From Cylicocyclus nassatus (lineage: Eukaryota; Nematoda; Chromadorea; Rhabditida; Strongylidae): a stretch of DNA of 64,000 nucleotides. Each line of letters begins with the position of its first letter. The first letter of the stretch is position 1. Both the position numbers and the translations under genes were made by a program. The stretch spans positions 85,392,636-85,456,635 of the forward strand of contig CATQJL010000112.1 in NCBI GenBank assembly GCA_958299035.1, given 5' to 3'. The notes beneath the pieces are model-generated. The model saw only the letters and a program-made list of their open reading frames with translations. It was not told the DNA's origin and did not search any database. This document shows positions 31,794-43,198 of the stretch, in pieces.

Positions 31794-34700
31794 ATGTGTG
31801 TATGTATGTTCCGAATAGAAAATTCCATTTCTGAACCGATCCGGACCAAACTTGGCACACATACACTTCGGGCCCCGGCGGGTGTCATAGGCTACTTTTC
31901 GTCATCGATCCAATATTGGTTTTCAGGATTATCGATTACTTTTATCGATTTTATCGATTTTTTTGCAAAGTTTGAGCTACGGGGCTGGGAGTTGGCACAG
32001 GGGGGTAATCGAGCATGCTGATCACCCCCAGGGGGGTGATCAGCATGCTCGATTACACTCCTGTGCTAAATTCCAGCCCCCTAGCTCAAATTTTCAAAAA
32101 ATCGATAAAATCGAAAAAGTAATGGACGATCCTGAAAACTAATGTTGTACTCGGAATCCCCATGCTCGATTACCCCCCTGTGCCAACTCCTAGCCCTGTA
32201 GGTGAACTCTGCAAAAAATCGATAAAAATCGGTAAAATCGACATCGATCGATAACGAAAAGTGGACTGTGACACCCGCCGGGGCCCGAAGTGTATGTGTG
32301 CCAAGTTTGGTCCGGATACGGCGGAGCCGGGTAAGCCAGCTAGTATTATATAAAATGTATCCAGTGCATAAACAGCTCTGATACTTGATACGGGACAATT
32401 TGAGCAAATTTGGGCGATTTTGCTTCAGTTTTGCGTTCATTATTTTGACCTGAAACACGAGCATAACTTGGCCTCCAGAGGCGCTTGGCAGATTTTTAAA
32501 GCAGATTTGGAATCACCGATTAATGCTCTTCAAAGCAGTATGGGTCTCATCTGGAAAGGCCACTTCGACTCTACACGGTTCCCTTGTAAGCTTTAGAATC
32601 AAAGAAATCAAAGAACATCTGACCAACAAAAGACGAGGGACAATGTCATCACCGTTAGGAAAACATAGAGTCGAGACACATAAAGGTGAGTAGCAACAGC
32701 AAAATGCACACTAGCATATGAGACCGAAATCAAGGCACGAAAAACCTTGGAGGCAGCGTCCTATCCGCCGGAAATCCGGAGATGAACAATAAAAATGAAT
32801 GCTTGACGATGACAAGTGACCTCCTGCCCTTCGTATCATTATTTCGACTATAGCCGCAGACTATGTGTATATATCTTTGACTCACTGGGGCAATCCTCAG
32901 TGATGTCCGTCATAATCGCGCGAGCTGACTGACTCAGCGGTGGATCGAAGGTTGGTGACTGTCACTTCGGATCGTATCCCAGTACGCCGACTCTAAACAA
33001 GGTCTGGGTTCGCAAGTTTGAGGAGGCGTTTGGTCGTTTAGACAGACAAATACAAAACTACATTCCCTTTCAAGCTTCCAAAAAAGACGATACTTGTCGA
33101 AATGTCAGGCAATAAAGATCCATCATAAAATCCTGTTCGGCATAAAATTACTAACAAAGAACACGAAATGCTCAGGTTTGAAGAAGAGACCACGTGGAAT
33201 TACTTACCAAAGGTGCTTTTGGTTGAGTGGAGATCAAGCCTTAAAATTTCGACCAGACGTGGTATAGCGGCGCAATAGCCACACAAAGTTGCATATGCTC
33301 AAAATATCCTAAGATCGTCTATTGCCTTACTAGATTGTTGGTGCGTGAGTGATAAGCTAAGTGCGGTAACACTAATACTCGATCTCGTACCTACGACTCG
33401 TTGATTTTGCACCCATTCGCCTTAGTGAAGCCAAATATTGATAGAGGTAAGCGGCAGATGTTTTGGATATAGCAAGTGTCAAGCACGTCATCTGCCTCTA
33501 ACGAATTCATCAATCCATACTGCGTCCTGAGACTAGGTATTACATAAATCAGTGAGGAGTCTCGAAGTCTGAGAATAAATGCGAATGTGACAGCTCCTTT
33601 TATCTTCTCTAGTGTCCTCTCTTTGCACATACTTCAAGAAGTTGTGAAAAAAGTTACGGCAGTGGAAAATCTTACAAAATCATAACCCTTGAAATTCTAT
33701 TTACTGTTCCTAATTCACTGGTTTCATTGATTTTACGTGTTCAAAAAATCATTATCGATAGGTGTCTGAGTGACACTGCTAAAAAGTCTTCTACGTGTGA
33801 GGAACATTTTCGCCTGTGTGACTCGAACTCAACAAAATTCCCCTCAAGGGATTAGCTGCACTAGACTAGTAGTCAGAGCGCGTTCACCCTTTTAGGTCAA
33901 GGCTTATGCTATTCTGGGTTTTGAAGGCAGCGTCCACTCAAAATTTTGCCTCTCATGTTTTTGCCATTCCGGGGCCTTTCCGTAGACCTGATTACAATTA
34001 TGAAGTTCAAACAGTCCAGAACCTCCAAAAACCCGATTCCTGAGGACCCTGTCTTCAGGGCGCGGGCAGGTTTCAGTCTTGGTGGGTAGAGTCTGATAGG
34101 ATCTGGGCGGGGCCTGATAGCACTTTCGCTGTTTCAGGCCCTTTATTTCCGTTCAGAGACATTAGAGGACCGACGCAGATGCCCCTCTTGGGGGCCTACA
34201 TTCAGGATCGACCTTAATCGGAGGGGGTACATTTAGTCTGGACATTGCTTTTAAGAGAAAAGCAGGCATTTCAGAACTAAATCTCCACTTTGTTGAATAT
34301 GAAAGCAAAACGGATTAATGTAAAAAAACTTTTAATGTAAAACAAAAGTTCCCTAATATGGTTTCATAGATGTTCTCTGACTATATGCGTACACATCATG
34401 TTTATCGTGTGCCTCGCAAACAGGCTTTCTTGCTTCTGAATGATGAAGAAACCCTAGTGAGCTTGCCTCACCCTTTCATCAAGGAGTTTTCCTTGGTTTT
34501 CCATGATTTCTTCCTGTTATCCAGAGATACATTAAGGCGTTTATCTGTATTTACGTTGACCCCTTGGCTTTTTTTTCAAAACGGCTTCCAGCTTAACATT
34601 TGCTACCCTCGTGTTCGGTCCTGACCAGGAACTGATAGTCATAAGCCGGAAAATGGTGCACAAAATAGCCGTAATCATCTGTTATGTAGGACTTGCTATC

Positions 34701-37700
34701 CTAAGATCGCATAAAATGCAAAGTCAAGCTTACCCATTACGATACTACTGAGAGAACGAACGTAATGCTAACGTATATCGGAAGCTACTATGAGTAGAAC
34801 TTTTTTTGTATCAGTGACAATTTTTATTCATTGCTATATGGTGCGGATACTATACGTAATAACAAACACAGCGTAGCTTAAAAATAAAACAGACACCAAC
34901 AGTGATTTTAACAGCAATGTAATCCAAGTACAAAGGCAGCGGCTCGGCAGATTTTCAACTTAAAGTTTTTTGCTAATCTGGGGTTATTCGAGGGCTGATT
35001 CCGACCACCCTGAAGAGCGCGAAAATGGTAAAAACCACTACTTTCCAAGGCCTCGCATTTTGAAATTGGACGAGTGGAGCACGTCCAAATTAGGGAGTTT
35101 AGGGAGGCAGCATCGTTGAGGAACCCTCGCAGTTATAACGTTGCGACATGCCGTCTCTGATGGGTCAGGAAGAACCGCAAGCTCTTCCGCGCACATTAGC
35201 ACGAGTGCGATTAACGGGTTTAGGGGCAGTTTTCTAGACAAGGGCAGCATGCTGTGCACTCGGATCTGCTCTGTTCTCATGTTTGGAATGCAAGCAACGT
35301 TCCATGTCAAAATTTTGGGATATGTTTTAACGAGCTGCTCCTTCTAAGTGTGCTTGACTTAATGACAGTGCAGCCGACTCGTAGTTGGCTCCCGCGGCCC
35401 TCCCTTGGATTCTGCACCATCTCTGCGAACGTAAAATGAGTTTAAACCCAGCTTGAATTATCTATTTCTATTGGCCCGAGCTTCTGTCAACGTTCGTTTA
35501 TCATCAAGGCCTTATAGGTCCATAGTGAACCTCGGTCTTAGATGATCTGAACTGACGGCCATCAATCGTACGATAGCGCGATCTCCCATGCTATAAGAAT
35601 GCAAAGTGACCTGAGACCGCGGCCGGCCACTTCGATCTTAACCCAATTTCTGTAAGTGCGGCTATGTTTGAGTTGATCTTACGAAATAATGTGAATAAAT
35701 TCTAAAAATAAACCTCTAAGTTGCTTGTGAGTAAGGGATACGTAATCGACATTTTACTGCGGGCCATATACGCAGAAACTGCACAACTTTGAGAGCTTAG
35801 GGGATAGAAAGGATTGATAAATAGCCGTTTGCAGCGAGAAAACAAAGGACTTTCTTTCTTTGTCTCAGGACTTGCTTTGCTTTTTGGGAACCTGCATAGA
35901 AAAATTTTTGTTCTGTTTATTTCGCAACAATCTTGTTTTTTCCTGGAATGCACGTCAAAGTATTGTAATTTCTTTCATTCATCCGTTTGCTAGGCGAGAT
36001 CATTGATATTAACCATCATTAATCTTATATATAAAGCTGAATGTCTGTTTGTCTGTCTGTCTGTCTGTATGTCTGTATGTACGTATGTTCCGAATAGAAA
36101 ATTCCATTTCTGAACCGATCGGGACCAAACTTGGCACACATACACTTCGGGGCAGGGTGGGTGTCATAGGCTACTGTGGGGGTGATCACCCCCGTGGGGG
36201 TGATCAGCATGCTCGATCACACCCCTCTGCCAAATTCCAGCCCCCTAGCTCAAATTTTGCAAAAAATCGATAAAATCGACATCGATCGATAACGAAAAGT
36301 GGACTGTGACACCGCCGGGGCCCGAAGTGTATGTGTGCCAAGTTTGGTCCGGATCGGTCAAGAAATGGAATTTTCTATTCGGAACATACGGTGGAGCCGG
36401 GTAAGCCAGATAGTTTTTCATAGTCGCTATAAAAGATTGCCCGGCGATGCAGCAAAAATGATGTCACTATCTCAATCTCAAACCATGGGCGCCTTATGAA
36501 TCACCATCATTCACTCCCAACCAACTTGCACAAGTGTATTGCTGTTCTTTGTTTGGCAAAGGCGCACAATATCAGGTTCACAAAGCGATCTGTATTTGGA
36601 TCGATAGCTTGCTGGATGCTGCACTGAGGCGCTGTAAAGTCAACTTAGATCCACCTATGATTCAGACGATGAGGGGATTACTACGGGTTGTAGACCCGGG
36701 AAGCGACAAATTTTTGCATTCGACAGAGACACAGAGACTTTTTTTGGCAATGTTAGCTTCCTGTGTCCACCTTTGCATAAAACAAGAAGGATGATGTTCT
36801 TTTAAACCCACATCCTCTAATCATAACTTCGAGTGGCACATCTGGATCAAATTCAAGCTTTTGGATCAAATTAGGCCTCTTGTAAGCTTCTCGAAAATTT
36901 GAGCTCAACTGAGATTTTTCTCGTCTGGGAATTGATCATACGAATCAAAAGTCCGTAATCGATAAGTTGTGCGTTTATTCTCGAAGTTTCTAGCTGTTTT
37001 GTCAAATGAGGCCTAGGTATAACTTTTATGTGTAACTGTAGCTGTCTCTTATTCGGCATGTCTGCCTTCAAACGGAGCCTTTGCTGGGAATGCTAACTTA
37101 GAATTGCGTGATTGCGTAATGTTTGAAATGTTTCCTTTTAGAGGACACATTAGTTGTGATCTGATCTCCATAGAATTTGATTTTACTTCAGAGATAGGCA
37201 TTTCTCGCTTCAACGAACAAAGTATGCAATCTACTCAGTTTGCAGTAGATGGTTCCCTCTGCATGCATGATGATGCACACAGTTTGAGGTCTTTCAAACG
37301 GCGGTGCTCTCATAAACAAAATAAGCACTCGAAGTAGCTATTCTCGAAAAGGGGCAAGACCACACTATTCTTGTAGCGCGCTAATTTTCATTTTTCAAGG
37401 TTAGGGAAGGAGTTATTGATTTATATACTGCGATAGATCTATCATTTAGAAAGTCCCAATTTAAGCAATGATCTGCATGCAGAGGGAGCCATCTATTGCT
37501 AACTAAACTAGATTGCATACTTTGTTCGTTGAAGGTGTTCCGCTATTTGGGTTGGTAGTTCATTACGCGGAACTTTAACACAAACCTGAATGATAATCAT
37601 CTCTCAATTCACTTGAAAATTGTTGCTTCCATTTATTCAGGAAATGTGGCTTGGCACTTATAATGGAGCTACGTTTCTTATATTCATGTAAAGTATGACT

Positions 37701-38629
37701 AAAAAATCTGACGATTCAGGATATCAAAATCAATTCGCTTTGATTGAAGCTCCCGATGCTGTCACATATGGCGTACCCTATGACTACATGTCTATCATGC
37801 ACTATGGAAAAACTGCATTTGCCAATCCCAATACCATCTCGATGGAACCAATGGACAAGAAGTATTTGGTGAGCTGGTTATGAACTTTTGTTGAGCTCTT
37901 AAATTTCATAGCGTATTTAGGATCTCATAGGAACAGCGAAAGAGGCATCAAGGAATGACTGGGCAAAAGTTTGCGCGATCTACAACTGTACCGTCTGTAT
38001 GGGCGAAAAAGTTGTGCCAGGCCAAATTCTGGCGATGGTGACGACTTCGAAACCAGGTATTGATTGATCTGACCAATGATTTTTGCGATTGATTTTATAC
38101 TAGTGGAAACCCTTTACGTATTATCGTAAACACGGGTCCAGACTAGCTGGATTGCAAATTTTTTCGGGCATTCAGAGTTTTTTAGAATGTAGTTGTAAAT
38201 CCACGTGGATCAGACCTGGCAAGAAATAAATAGTATGCATGCTTTCGTATACAATTTCGATATTTAGGATGCATAGACAAAGATCTTTTGAACTGCTACT
38301 TTATGGATAAGAACGGAACTCTCGATTGCAACAAATACATGGACTTGTGCTGTGGTACATGCGCAGCATTAGGAAGTGCATCGTTTGCGAGAGTACCCAC
38401 AACTACAGAAGAGCCACTCGCTTTCAAGACTCTTCCGCCAGGATACACGTCGACACCTTCACATCATCTTTGTGCTGACAGGGATGGAGTGCAACAGTGT
38501 GAACAGCTCGTCAAGTACAACAAAGTCAATTGTTTTACGGTTGAGGGCACTGCTCGCTGCTGTGGCACATGCAATGCCCTTATGGATTATATTGAAACAA
38601 TGTCTTCTTACGCATATACGAAAAATTGA
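25674..38629 (+). CDS. Astacin gene B (zinc metalloprotease with two ShKT-like modules)
   Basis: Eight exons can be joined in frame: 25674-25761 (tentative prodomain), 25843-25958, 26014-26137, 28786-28854, 28906-29024, 37720-37868, 37921-38056 and 38268-38629. The product has a mature N-terminus [12 protein letters not shown], the zinc site [19 protein letters not shown], the Met-turn [11 protein letters not shown] and two six-cysteine ShKT-like modules before the stop. It would be a secreted zinc endopeptidase made as a proenzyme. The signal peptide exon was not found. Two points are odd: the exon at 28906 is followed by GC, not GT, and the next intron is 8.7 kb, holding a decayed Penelope-like element and two Helitrons. 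All catalytic residues are kept. Confidence 0.82.
25843..25958 (+). CDS. Astacin B exon, activation site and mature N-terminus
   Basis: A 116-bp exon between tttgacatag and gtaagc. It encodes [18 protein letters not shown] and then [14 protein letters not shown](L/I) is a typical start of mature astacins, so cleavage is probably near the Arg-Asn pair. Confidence 0.8.
26014..26137 (+). CDS. Astacin B exon, N-terminal catalytic lobe
   Basis: A 124-bp exon after a 55-bp intron (acceptor gattgcag, donor gtaact). It encodes [20 protein letters not shown] and [11 protein letters not shown]. Same length and phase as 427-550 and 56276-56399. Confidence 0.85.
26189..26493. mobile_element. TTAA-flanked palindromic MITE, 305 bp
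   Basis: Ends AGGCAGTGGACAGGCAGAAT and its complement, with TTAA on both sides, as for piggyBac-type insertions. The two arms are nearly identical, so the same 96-residue string can be read on either strand; this is an artefact and not a gene. It lies 51 bases after an astacin B exon, inside the intron. Confidence 0.7.
26494..28785. other. Intron of astacin B with long G-tracts
   Basis: No exon seen. Runs of G at 27366-27412 (several tracts of 4 to 13) could form quadruplexes on the + strand. GC content is raised at 27700-27900, where a long antisense ORF is open by chance. Confidence 0.4.
28786..28854 (+). CDS. Astacin B exon, CYSTVGR segment
   Basis: A 69-bp exon between attttttaag and gtgagt encoding [19 protein letters not shown]. 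Homologous to 7491-7559. Confidence 0.8.
28906..29024 (+). CDS. Astacin B exon with zinc-binding motif, GC donor
   Basis: A 119-bp exon after a 51-bp intron, with [19 protein letters not shown]. At the position where gene A has gtcagt, gene B has gcaatc, so splicing would need a GC-AG intron or another donor. Confidence 0.85.
29386..29494. mobile_element. Harbinger-type MITE, 109 bp
   Basis: Ends GGCTGCGTTCATACTGATCC and, inverted, gatcagtgtgaacgcagcc, with TTA on both sides. Short, palindromic and non-coding. Confidence 0.65.
29650..31020 (-). pseudogene. Decayed Penelope-like element, - strand arm
   Basis: On the - strand, RT traces include a degenerate catalytic region near 30745-30785 (tatatcgattagatcgatgac, an in-frame stop beside an IDD), and further on a GIY-YIG end with [20 protein letters not shown] (30080-30268). 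Frameshifts and stops are frequent. The terminal part (29690-29990) is mirrored at 32830-33130. Confidence 0.6.
31325..31510 (+). pseudogene. Penelope-like GIY-YIG fragment, + strand
   Basis: The + strand reads [14 protein letters not shown] and then ATYIGET-like codons, the same region as the - strand arm but in the opposite direction. It is broken by a stop after tttacag. Confidence 0.5.
31716..32343 (+). mobile_element. Helitron-like non-autonomous element, copy 2
   Basis: Starts TCTTATATATAAAGCTGAAT and ends GGGTAAGCCAGCTAG between A and T. The left part has a (GTCT)n run at 31755-31791, and a perfect hairpin lies around 32005-32057. It is longer than copy 1 because of an extra internal segment (32100-32250). 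It sits between the mirrored Penelope arms. Confidence 0.6.
32585..33160 (+). pseudogene. Penelope-like 3' arm, + strand
   Basis: Contains a diverged copy of the sequence coding for [14 protein letters not shown] and the terminal segment that is mirrored at 29650-29990. The motif gacgatacttgtcgaaatgt near 33083 resembles the hammerhead core region of the intact element at 4074-4095. Confidence 0.55.
33166..36022. other. Intron of astacin B, no gene recognised
   Basis: Only short chance ORFs. A weak tRNA-like B-box (gttcgagtc, - strand near 33830) occurs without a convincing fold. Confidence 0.35.
36023..36413 (+). mobile_element. Helitron-like non-autonomous element, copy 3
   Basis: Same start as the other copies and a (GTCT)n run; the central hairpin is shortened (36180-36215). 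The 3' end reads gggtaagccagatag, so the CTAG terminus is mutated to ATAG. Flanked by A and T. Confidence 0.6.
36414..37719. other. Intron of astacin B with an imperfect inverted repeat
   Basis: Arms at about 37211-37285 and 37470-37545 (caacgaacaaagtatgcaat and its complement) face each other across 180 bases. A gene is not evident; an 86-codon ORF at 36534 has no recognisable features. Confidence 0.4.
37720..37868 (+). CDS. Astacin B exon with Met-turn
   Basis: A 149-bp exon between acgattcag and gtgagc, with [17 protein letters not shown] and [11 protein letters not shown]. Same length and phase as 11571-11719. Confidence 0.88.
37921..38056 (+). CDS. Astacin B exon, end of catalytic domain
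   Basis: A 136-bp exon after a 52-bp intron (acceptor gtatttag, donor gtattg). It begins [20 protein letters not shown] and holds the CTVC cysteines. Confidence 0.8.
38268..38629 (+). CDS. Astacin B last exon, two ShKT-like modules
   Basis: Acceptor atatttag. Module 1 runs from [11 protein letters not shown] to LCCGTC and module 2 from [11 protein letters not shown] to CCGTC, each with six cysteines, joined by a Thr/Pro-rich linker (VPTTTEEP). Stop TGA at 38627-38629. Such modules in astacins are thought to bind substrates or partners outside the cell. Confidence 0.85.
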
Positions 38630-41457
38630 GCTTGAGTTTTAGCTACGTCTATATAAACGCTTACCATGTTCGTATTCATTCGAAAGGAATGAATGTTTGC
38701 CTGGTGTAAGCACAGCGATCAAAATTCCTTTTGAATAGTGCAAAACATTGGTTTACTTTCTCATATTGAATCTAAATTGCTTACATTTCATGCTTATGAG
38801 AACAAGATTTGCTCAGACAAATGGGTGACTGCCAAGTCTTTTGATTGCCAGTGTTGTAATCAAAGTGCAAAAAACTTGTTTTCTTAGATACCTCTGGGCT
38901 GACCTCCACTTTCAAACATGGAATTTGGCTCGGATCGATTACTTTATTTTCTTGTCGGCCATAGTAGTGCCACTAAGCCGGACTTGATATATTTTCTAGA
39001 AGTATTCAACTTTTTACAAATAATACCACAAAAATGGCTACTTGTACAAAACAGTACGCGTCATATTCTGATCGGAAGTAAGATGACCTTGCGGCAAAAA
39101 TTACCTTAATATACTTATCGTACGTCATTGATCAAAATGTATACTGGTGTTTTGTTACAAAAGCAGAACATAGAACAAAAGCACAGCACAGCTCACAGAA
39201 CAACCATTGTTTTTTTTACAACCTGTGCGTATAGAAAAATTTAAGAGCGCCTATCCATAATGCCATCAAAGCATCTCTTTCGATACTATGGAGATTCGTT
39301 TTCATGCTGATCCAATTGCCATCAAACTAGTTCCAAAAATGGAACATGCCAATTACAATCACGAAGACTGCTGAAATTGTTACGTTGCTCAGCGTGTTGC
39401 CATGATGATAACGTTTATAAGTGCAATGTGACAGATACTGAGGAACACCCTGTTTGACGAAACGAGACAGCCCTGTTTGAGTGCCTCAACGAAAGTTGAT
39501 TTAGTGGTACAACCGTCACTAACGTGCCGAGCTTGGGCACTAAAGCATTAAAGACGAACATTGCTTGAGCCTTGTCAAGCGCGAGGAGGTGTCAGGGTGA
39601 GCGATTCTGTGCCCAGGGTTTGTGAATGAGATTGTTACCGTAATTACAACAAATCGTAAAACTGAATGCGCGATTCTGCGATCGCACAATGTCCTAATTT
39701 CACATCTAGCACTAAGACCCGTAAGCACATACGTTCCCGCGGAGGAGTAGATCTGAAAGGGGATGCTTCATATCTCGCTGGCTTATTATCTACATTATGC
39801 TTTTATCTACCTTATGAAGGTTTACATGCCTTAATAACTGAGTACAATAGATGACAGAACATTGCCATACAAGTTGAGCTTTTCACTGTTTTGTGTGATC
39901 CCCTGGGGATGCCAAGGGTTCAGCGCTAAACATGTTTACAGTAGAAATTAGTTAAATTTCAAAACCGCAAATTTTTGATGAACCATTGTTCGCGAGCTGA
40001 GATTGATCAAAAAACACTACCTGCACAATCCATGTCCTGCCGAAAACATTCCTAGCAGTGCGTAGATCTACTGTACAACTTTACGACGTTTTCAACCGAT
40101 TCCTAAAGAGATAACGCCTTTGAAAACAAGGGGTGATCCCCTGCGGATTTCAAGCGGATCAAACAGTGGAGATCCAAGCTTGTATGGCAACGCTCTATCA
40201 TACATCACACTCAAGTATAATAATAAAAAAATCTTCCAACATGAACGAAAAAAGAAGGATACGAGTGCCAGCAGAGAAATATGACGCGTCCCCTTTCGAA
40301 TTCCCTCCCCTCCCAGCGAGGATGTACGTGCCTAAGAGCCTAAGCCAGCTTCATGTCTATTTTCAATTCCTGCCATCAAGAACAGCTAATTTGCGCTTCT
40401 CTACCTACCGCGAGACTGACTACATAAACCTTACGTATATACGCATCCCTAGCCACAACGCATGCCAAATCCAATCAATAAAAGATGCACACCAGGCATT
40501 CTATCTGCTGCGCTTCTTTCTGTAATTTGCTTTGAATCCTAAAGGGAGGCTCTCATTTATAAAGTATTTGAACTCTTGCTCGGCGAACTTTTCTTTTTAA
40601 AGCGATTTTTGCTTCGATTTCTTTATTGCAGCTCTGTGGCTCACCAGTTTTGTTACGGGTGAAACAACAAGTTCAGATAAACTACTGAAGGCCCTGCAAA
40701 TCTATACGATAATGTGGAATCAAAGAATTTTTGAAAAAGGACCATGCAAATTAATGAAAATTAAGATTTATGTGGCAAGGCACGAATACTTTTTGTTTAC
40801 TTACCAAAAGTAAAAAGGTGGTCCTTCGTTATCTAGACCCATTTTCTCTTGAAAAATATAGCTCGTAGTAAATCTCCCATCAGGGCACCTCTCTCGACGC
40901 GGACCGGAGTCGATCTCACCGCGCCTTACTCCAGCACCGGCGACCCATTAAGCGGAAAGTTCATACCCTTTCTTCAAGTCGTGATAATACGTTCCAATAG
41001 CCTTTACGGACAGACTGAATCGGTTTCAGTGGTGGAGTGGTGAAGAGATCGGCGTGATGTTGGGGCGGTCGGAGGTTTGAGCTCGGAGTGGCGCGAATGG
41101 TTTTGTAATGCCTTAGAGCATTTGATTTTTGTGCGTAATTGTGCGTCGCTGATCGTTACTTCTGTGCAAGACCCATACACAGCGCGGGATTTTTTTGCGC
41201 ACTATTGTCGCACTATTTCGCTCGCTTCTTCTTCCTCTGCCATCTATTTTATTGCAATTTTGCATGGTGTTTTATAATCGTGTTATAATCGTGCTTAATT
41301 GCTATACGAGCAAGCACATAATTGTGCTTGCTTGTATCAGCGAACATGCATGCTTACGCAGCTGTAAAACCTGAAGCAGACTTTGCACAAATGAATGACT
41401 TCGACCTGACTATGACTTTGCAACAACCATATCTTCTATTCAAAGTATAGATTTTGG
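38630..41457. other. Region downstream of astacin B, no gene recognised
   Basis: A 130-codon ORF at 40133-40525 has no family features or clear start context. The rest is AT-rich with chance ORFs. Confidence 0.35.
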
Positions 41458-42010
41458 AGAGAAGATGTTAAGAAGATCGTGAAGATGCTCGAACCGCTGA
41501 TGCCGGATGCAGGGCTGGAGCCTTGCGAGAATGGCAGAGAGGAAACAGGTTTGGATATATTTGGAAGGTCTACTATAATTATTCTGTGTTCCCTTCAAGT
41601 CCTCAACACACTCCGCTACCCGGCCACCAACAGTCCAGATTGTCATAGCTGACTGTTTCGGAGTGTGCCAGAAGGCAGTGAGTGATATCATCAACCGGGT
41701 AGTGGATGCTCTCAACCATTTGACAATAGAGGCCCGCTTTCTCCACTTCTGGCCGTCGGACGAGCGCAGGTGCTTGCCAAGGTCCCGAAATCGCTAGAAT
41801 CTCGAGATTCACAAGTAAGAATTTCATAAAATTTTTTTAATCGACGAAATGCTTTGTTTAGATGTCATTGGATGTATTGATGGATGTCTGATCCCTAACC
41901 AGCGGCCCATCAACTTCGGCAACCACTACTACTGCCGGAAGGCATGTTGCGCAGTCAATATGATTGCGGTAGTGGATGCCATTCATGTACATCAACTGCG
42001 GATTCGCGGG
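41458..42010 (+). pseudogene. Harbinger (HARBI1-like) transposase relic 1
   Basis: In shifting + frames one reads VLNTLRYPATNS, then FGVCQKAVSDIINRVVDALN (helix-turn-helix region), HFWPSDERR, and VIGCIDGCLIPNQRPINFG, the first catalytic Asp of the DDE domain. YYCRKACCAVNMIAVVDA follows. At least two frame changes and several stops make it non-functional. Harbinger transposases cut and paste elements flanked by TWA duplications, such as the MITEs at 21118 and 29386. Confidence 0.7.
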
Positions 42011-43002
42011 CAGGCACCACGACTCATTCATACTCACTCAACTCGGCAGCATTCGCAAGCAGCTGCCGAGTTTGAACAAGGCCTTGCTATTCAACAGAAG
42101 AGCTATACTATTCTTAACATTCTGCCCATGAACTTGTGCCCACATTGCTACCAAGAATTTCTGTCTCGCCAAATAAAATATGGGTAAAAGGGAGATAAAC
42201 AGTACCGCTCAGTGCTTGCAGGGTCCTGCTTTCGAGATGAAACTCAAAAAAATGAAGATTTGAAGAAGAACGATCGAAGTAGTTTACTCTATCTGATTAG
42301 CCGCTAACTGTTCCTGCATACGCAGGGATGAAAGACACAAGACCAAAACAGAATAACAAATCAAAACACAAATGCCTCAAAACTTTAGCAAGCACTCCCC
42401 GAGGAAATGTTTATAGTTTTGCGCGGATTTTGTCCGCAGTGTTAGGGATGTTTCAGACTGCCGCACTGACCGCGGGGCCGCACAGATCGCGACATCCTTT
42501 TGTGAAGGTGGAGAGTAAATAGTTGTAGCTCAAACAGTCTCTTAACAATATATGCCCCAATAGACAACACGAGCGGGAGTAAAATAGGTATATGCAATGA
42601 AAAAAGGAATCTGAACAAATATGAGCATATTAAAGAAAAACAATCGCCAAAATTTGATTGAGAAGAGTAAGTTAGAACCTATGAACTTTCTAGGCGTAAA
42701 TCACGGTGTTTTGATGTATTCGCAACTATTTTCTTTTTTACGAAAGGATGCAGCGATTGTACGGCCGTTGTGGTCAGTGCGGTCAGTGCAGTCAGTGCGG
42801 TAGTATGAAACAACCCTTAGGCGAACTGATGTGTATCGTAAGTTATTCAGAAGCAACTTACGGGGACCTTCTCTGCGTCGCCTCTTTTACACTATTTGCA
42901 TTCGTTCACGTCTTAACTGATCGTGAACTGATGCAAATGGATCAGTTGACTGCAGCATGTGAAAAGATGACTAACTGTCAGTTCACTTGGCATGCTTATA
43001 GA
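42011..43002. other. No gene; coding-like repeat near 42745-42990
   Basis: The + strand ORF at 42748-43047 (SYSEATYGDLLCVASF...) has a weak relative at 51510-51680 ([15 protein letters not shown]). The family is unknown. Confidence 0.3.
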
Positions 43003-43198
43003 CATTTTGAAAAAAAAATGGGTTTGAATAATGGAAAATACCGGTAAAGAATACGGTCGTCTAAATGACTTCGGTCGCATTTGATGATTGTAAAAATGTT
43101 TCTGACATTCTGTGTGACTGATTGTTATCACTGGAAAGAGTAATTCAATAAGAATCAAACATCTGTCACATAAGCAGAGATTTTTTGACGAAAAGGTT
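43003..43198 (+). repeat. Direct repeat, copy 1
   Basis: About 195 bases from attttgaaaaaaaaatgggtt to gacgaaaaggtt, repeated with few changes at 44125-44327. Confidence 0.6.

Noticed and set aside
31734..32021. 95-codon ORF containing a Cys/Val tandem run
   Set aside because: It translates the (GTCT)n run and the left half of Helitron copy 2.
33820..33890. tRNA-like sequence on the - strand
   Set aside because: Has a B-box-like gttcgagtc, but the acceptor and T stems do not pair, so it is not called as a tRNA gene.
40133..40525. 130-codon + strand ORF downstream of astacin B
   Set aside because: No family features, no splice partner seen and no paralogue in the window; left as chance.
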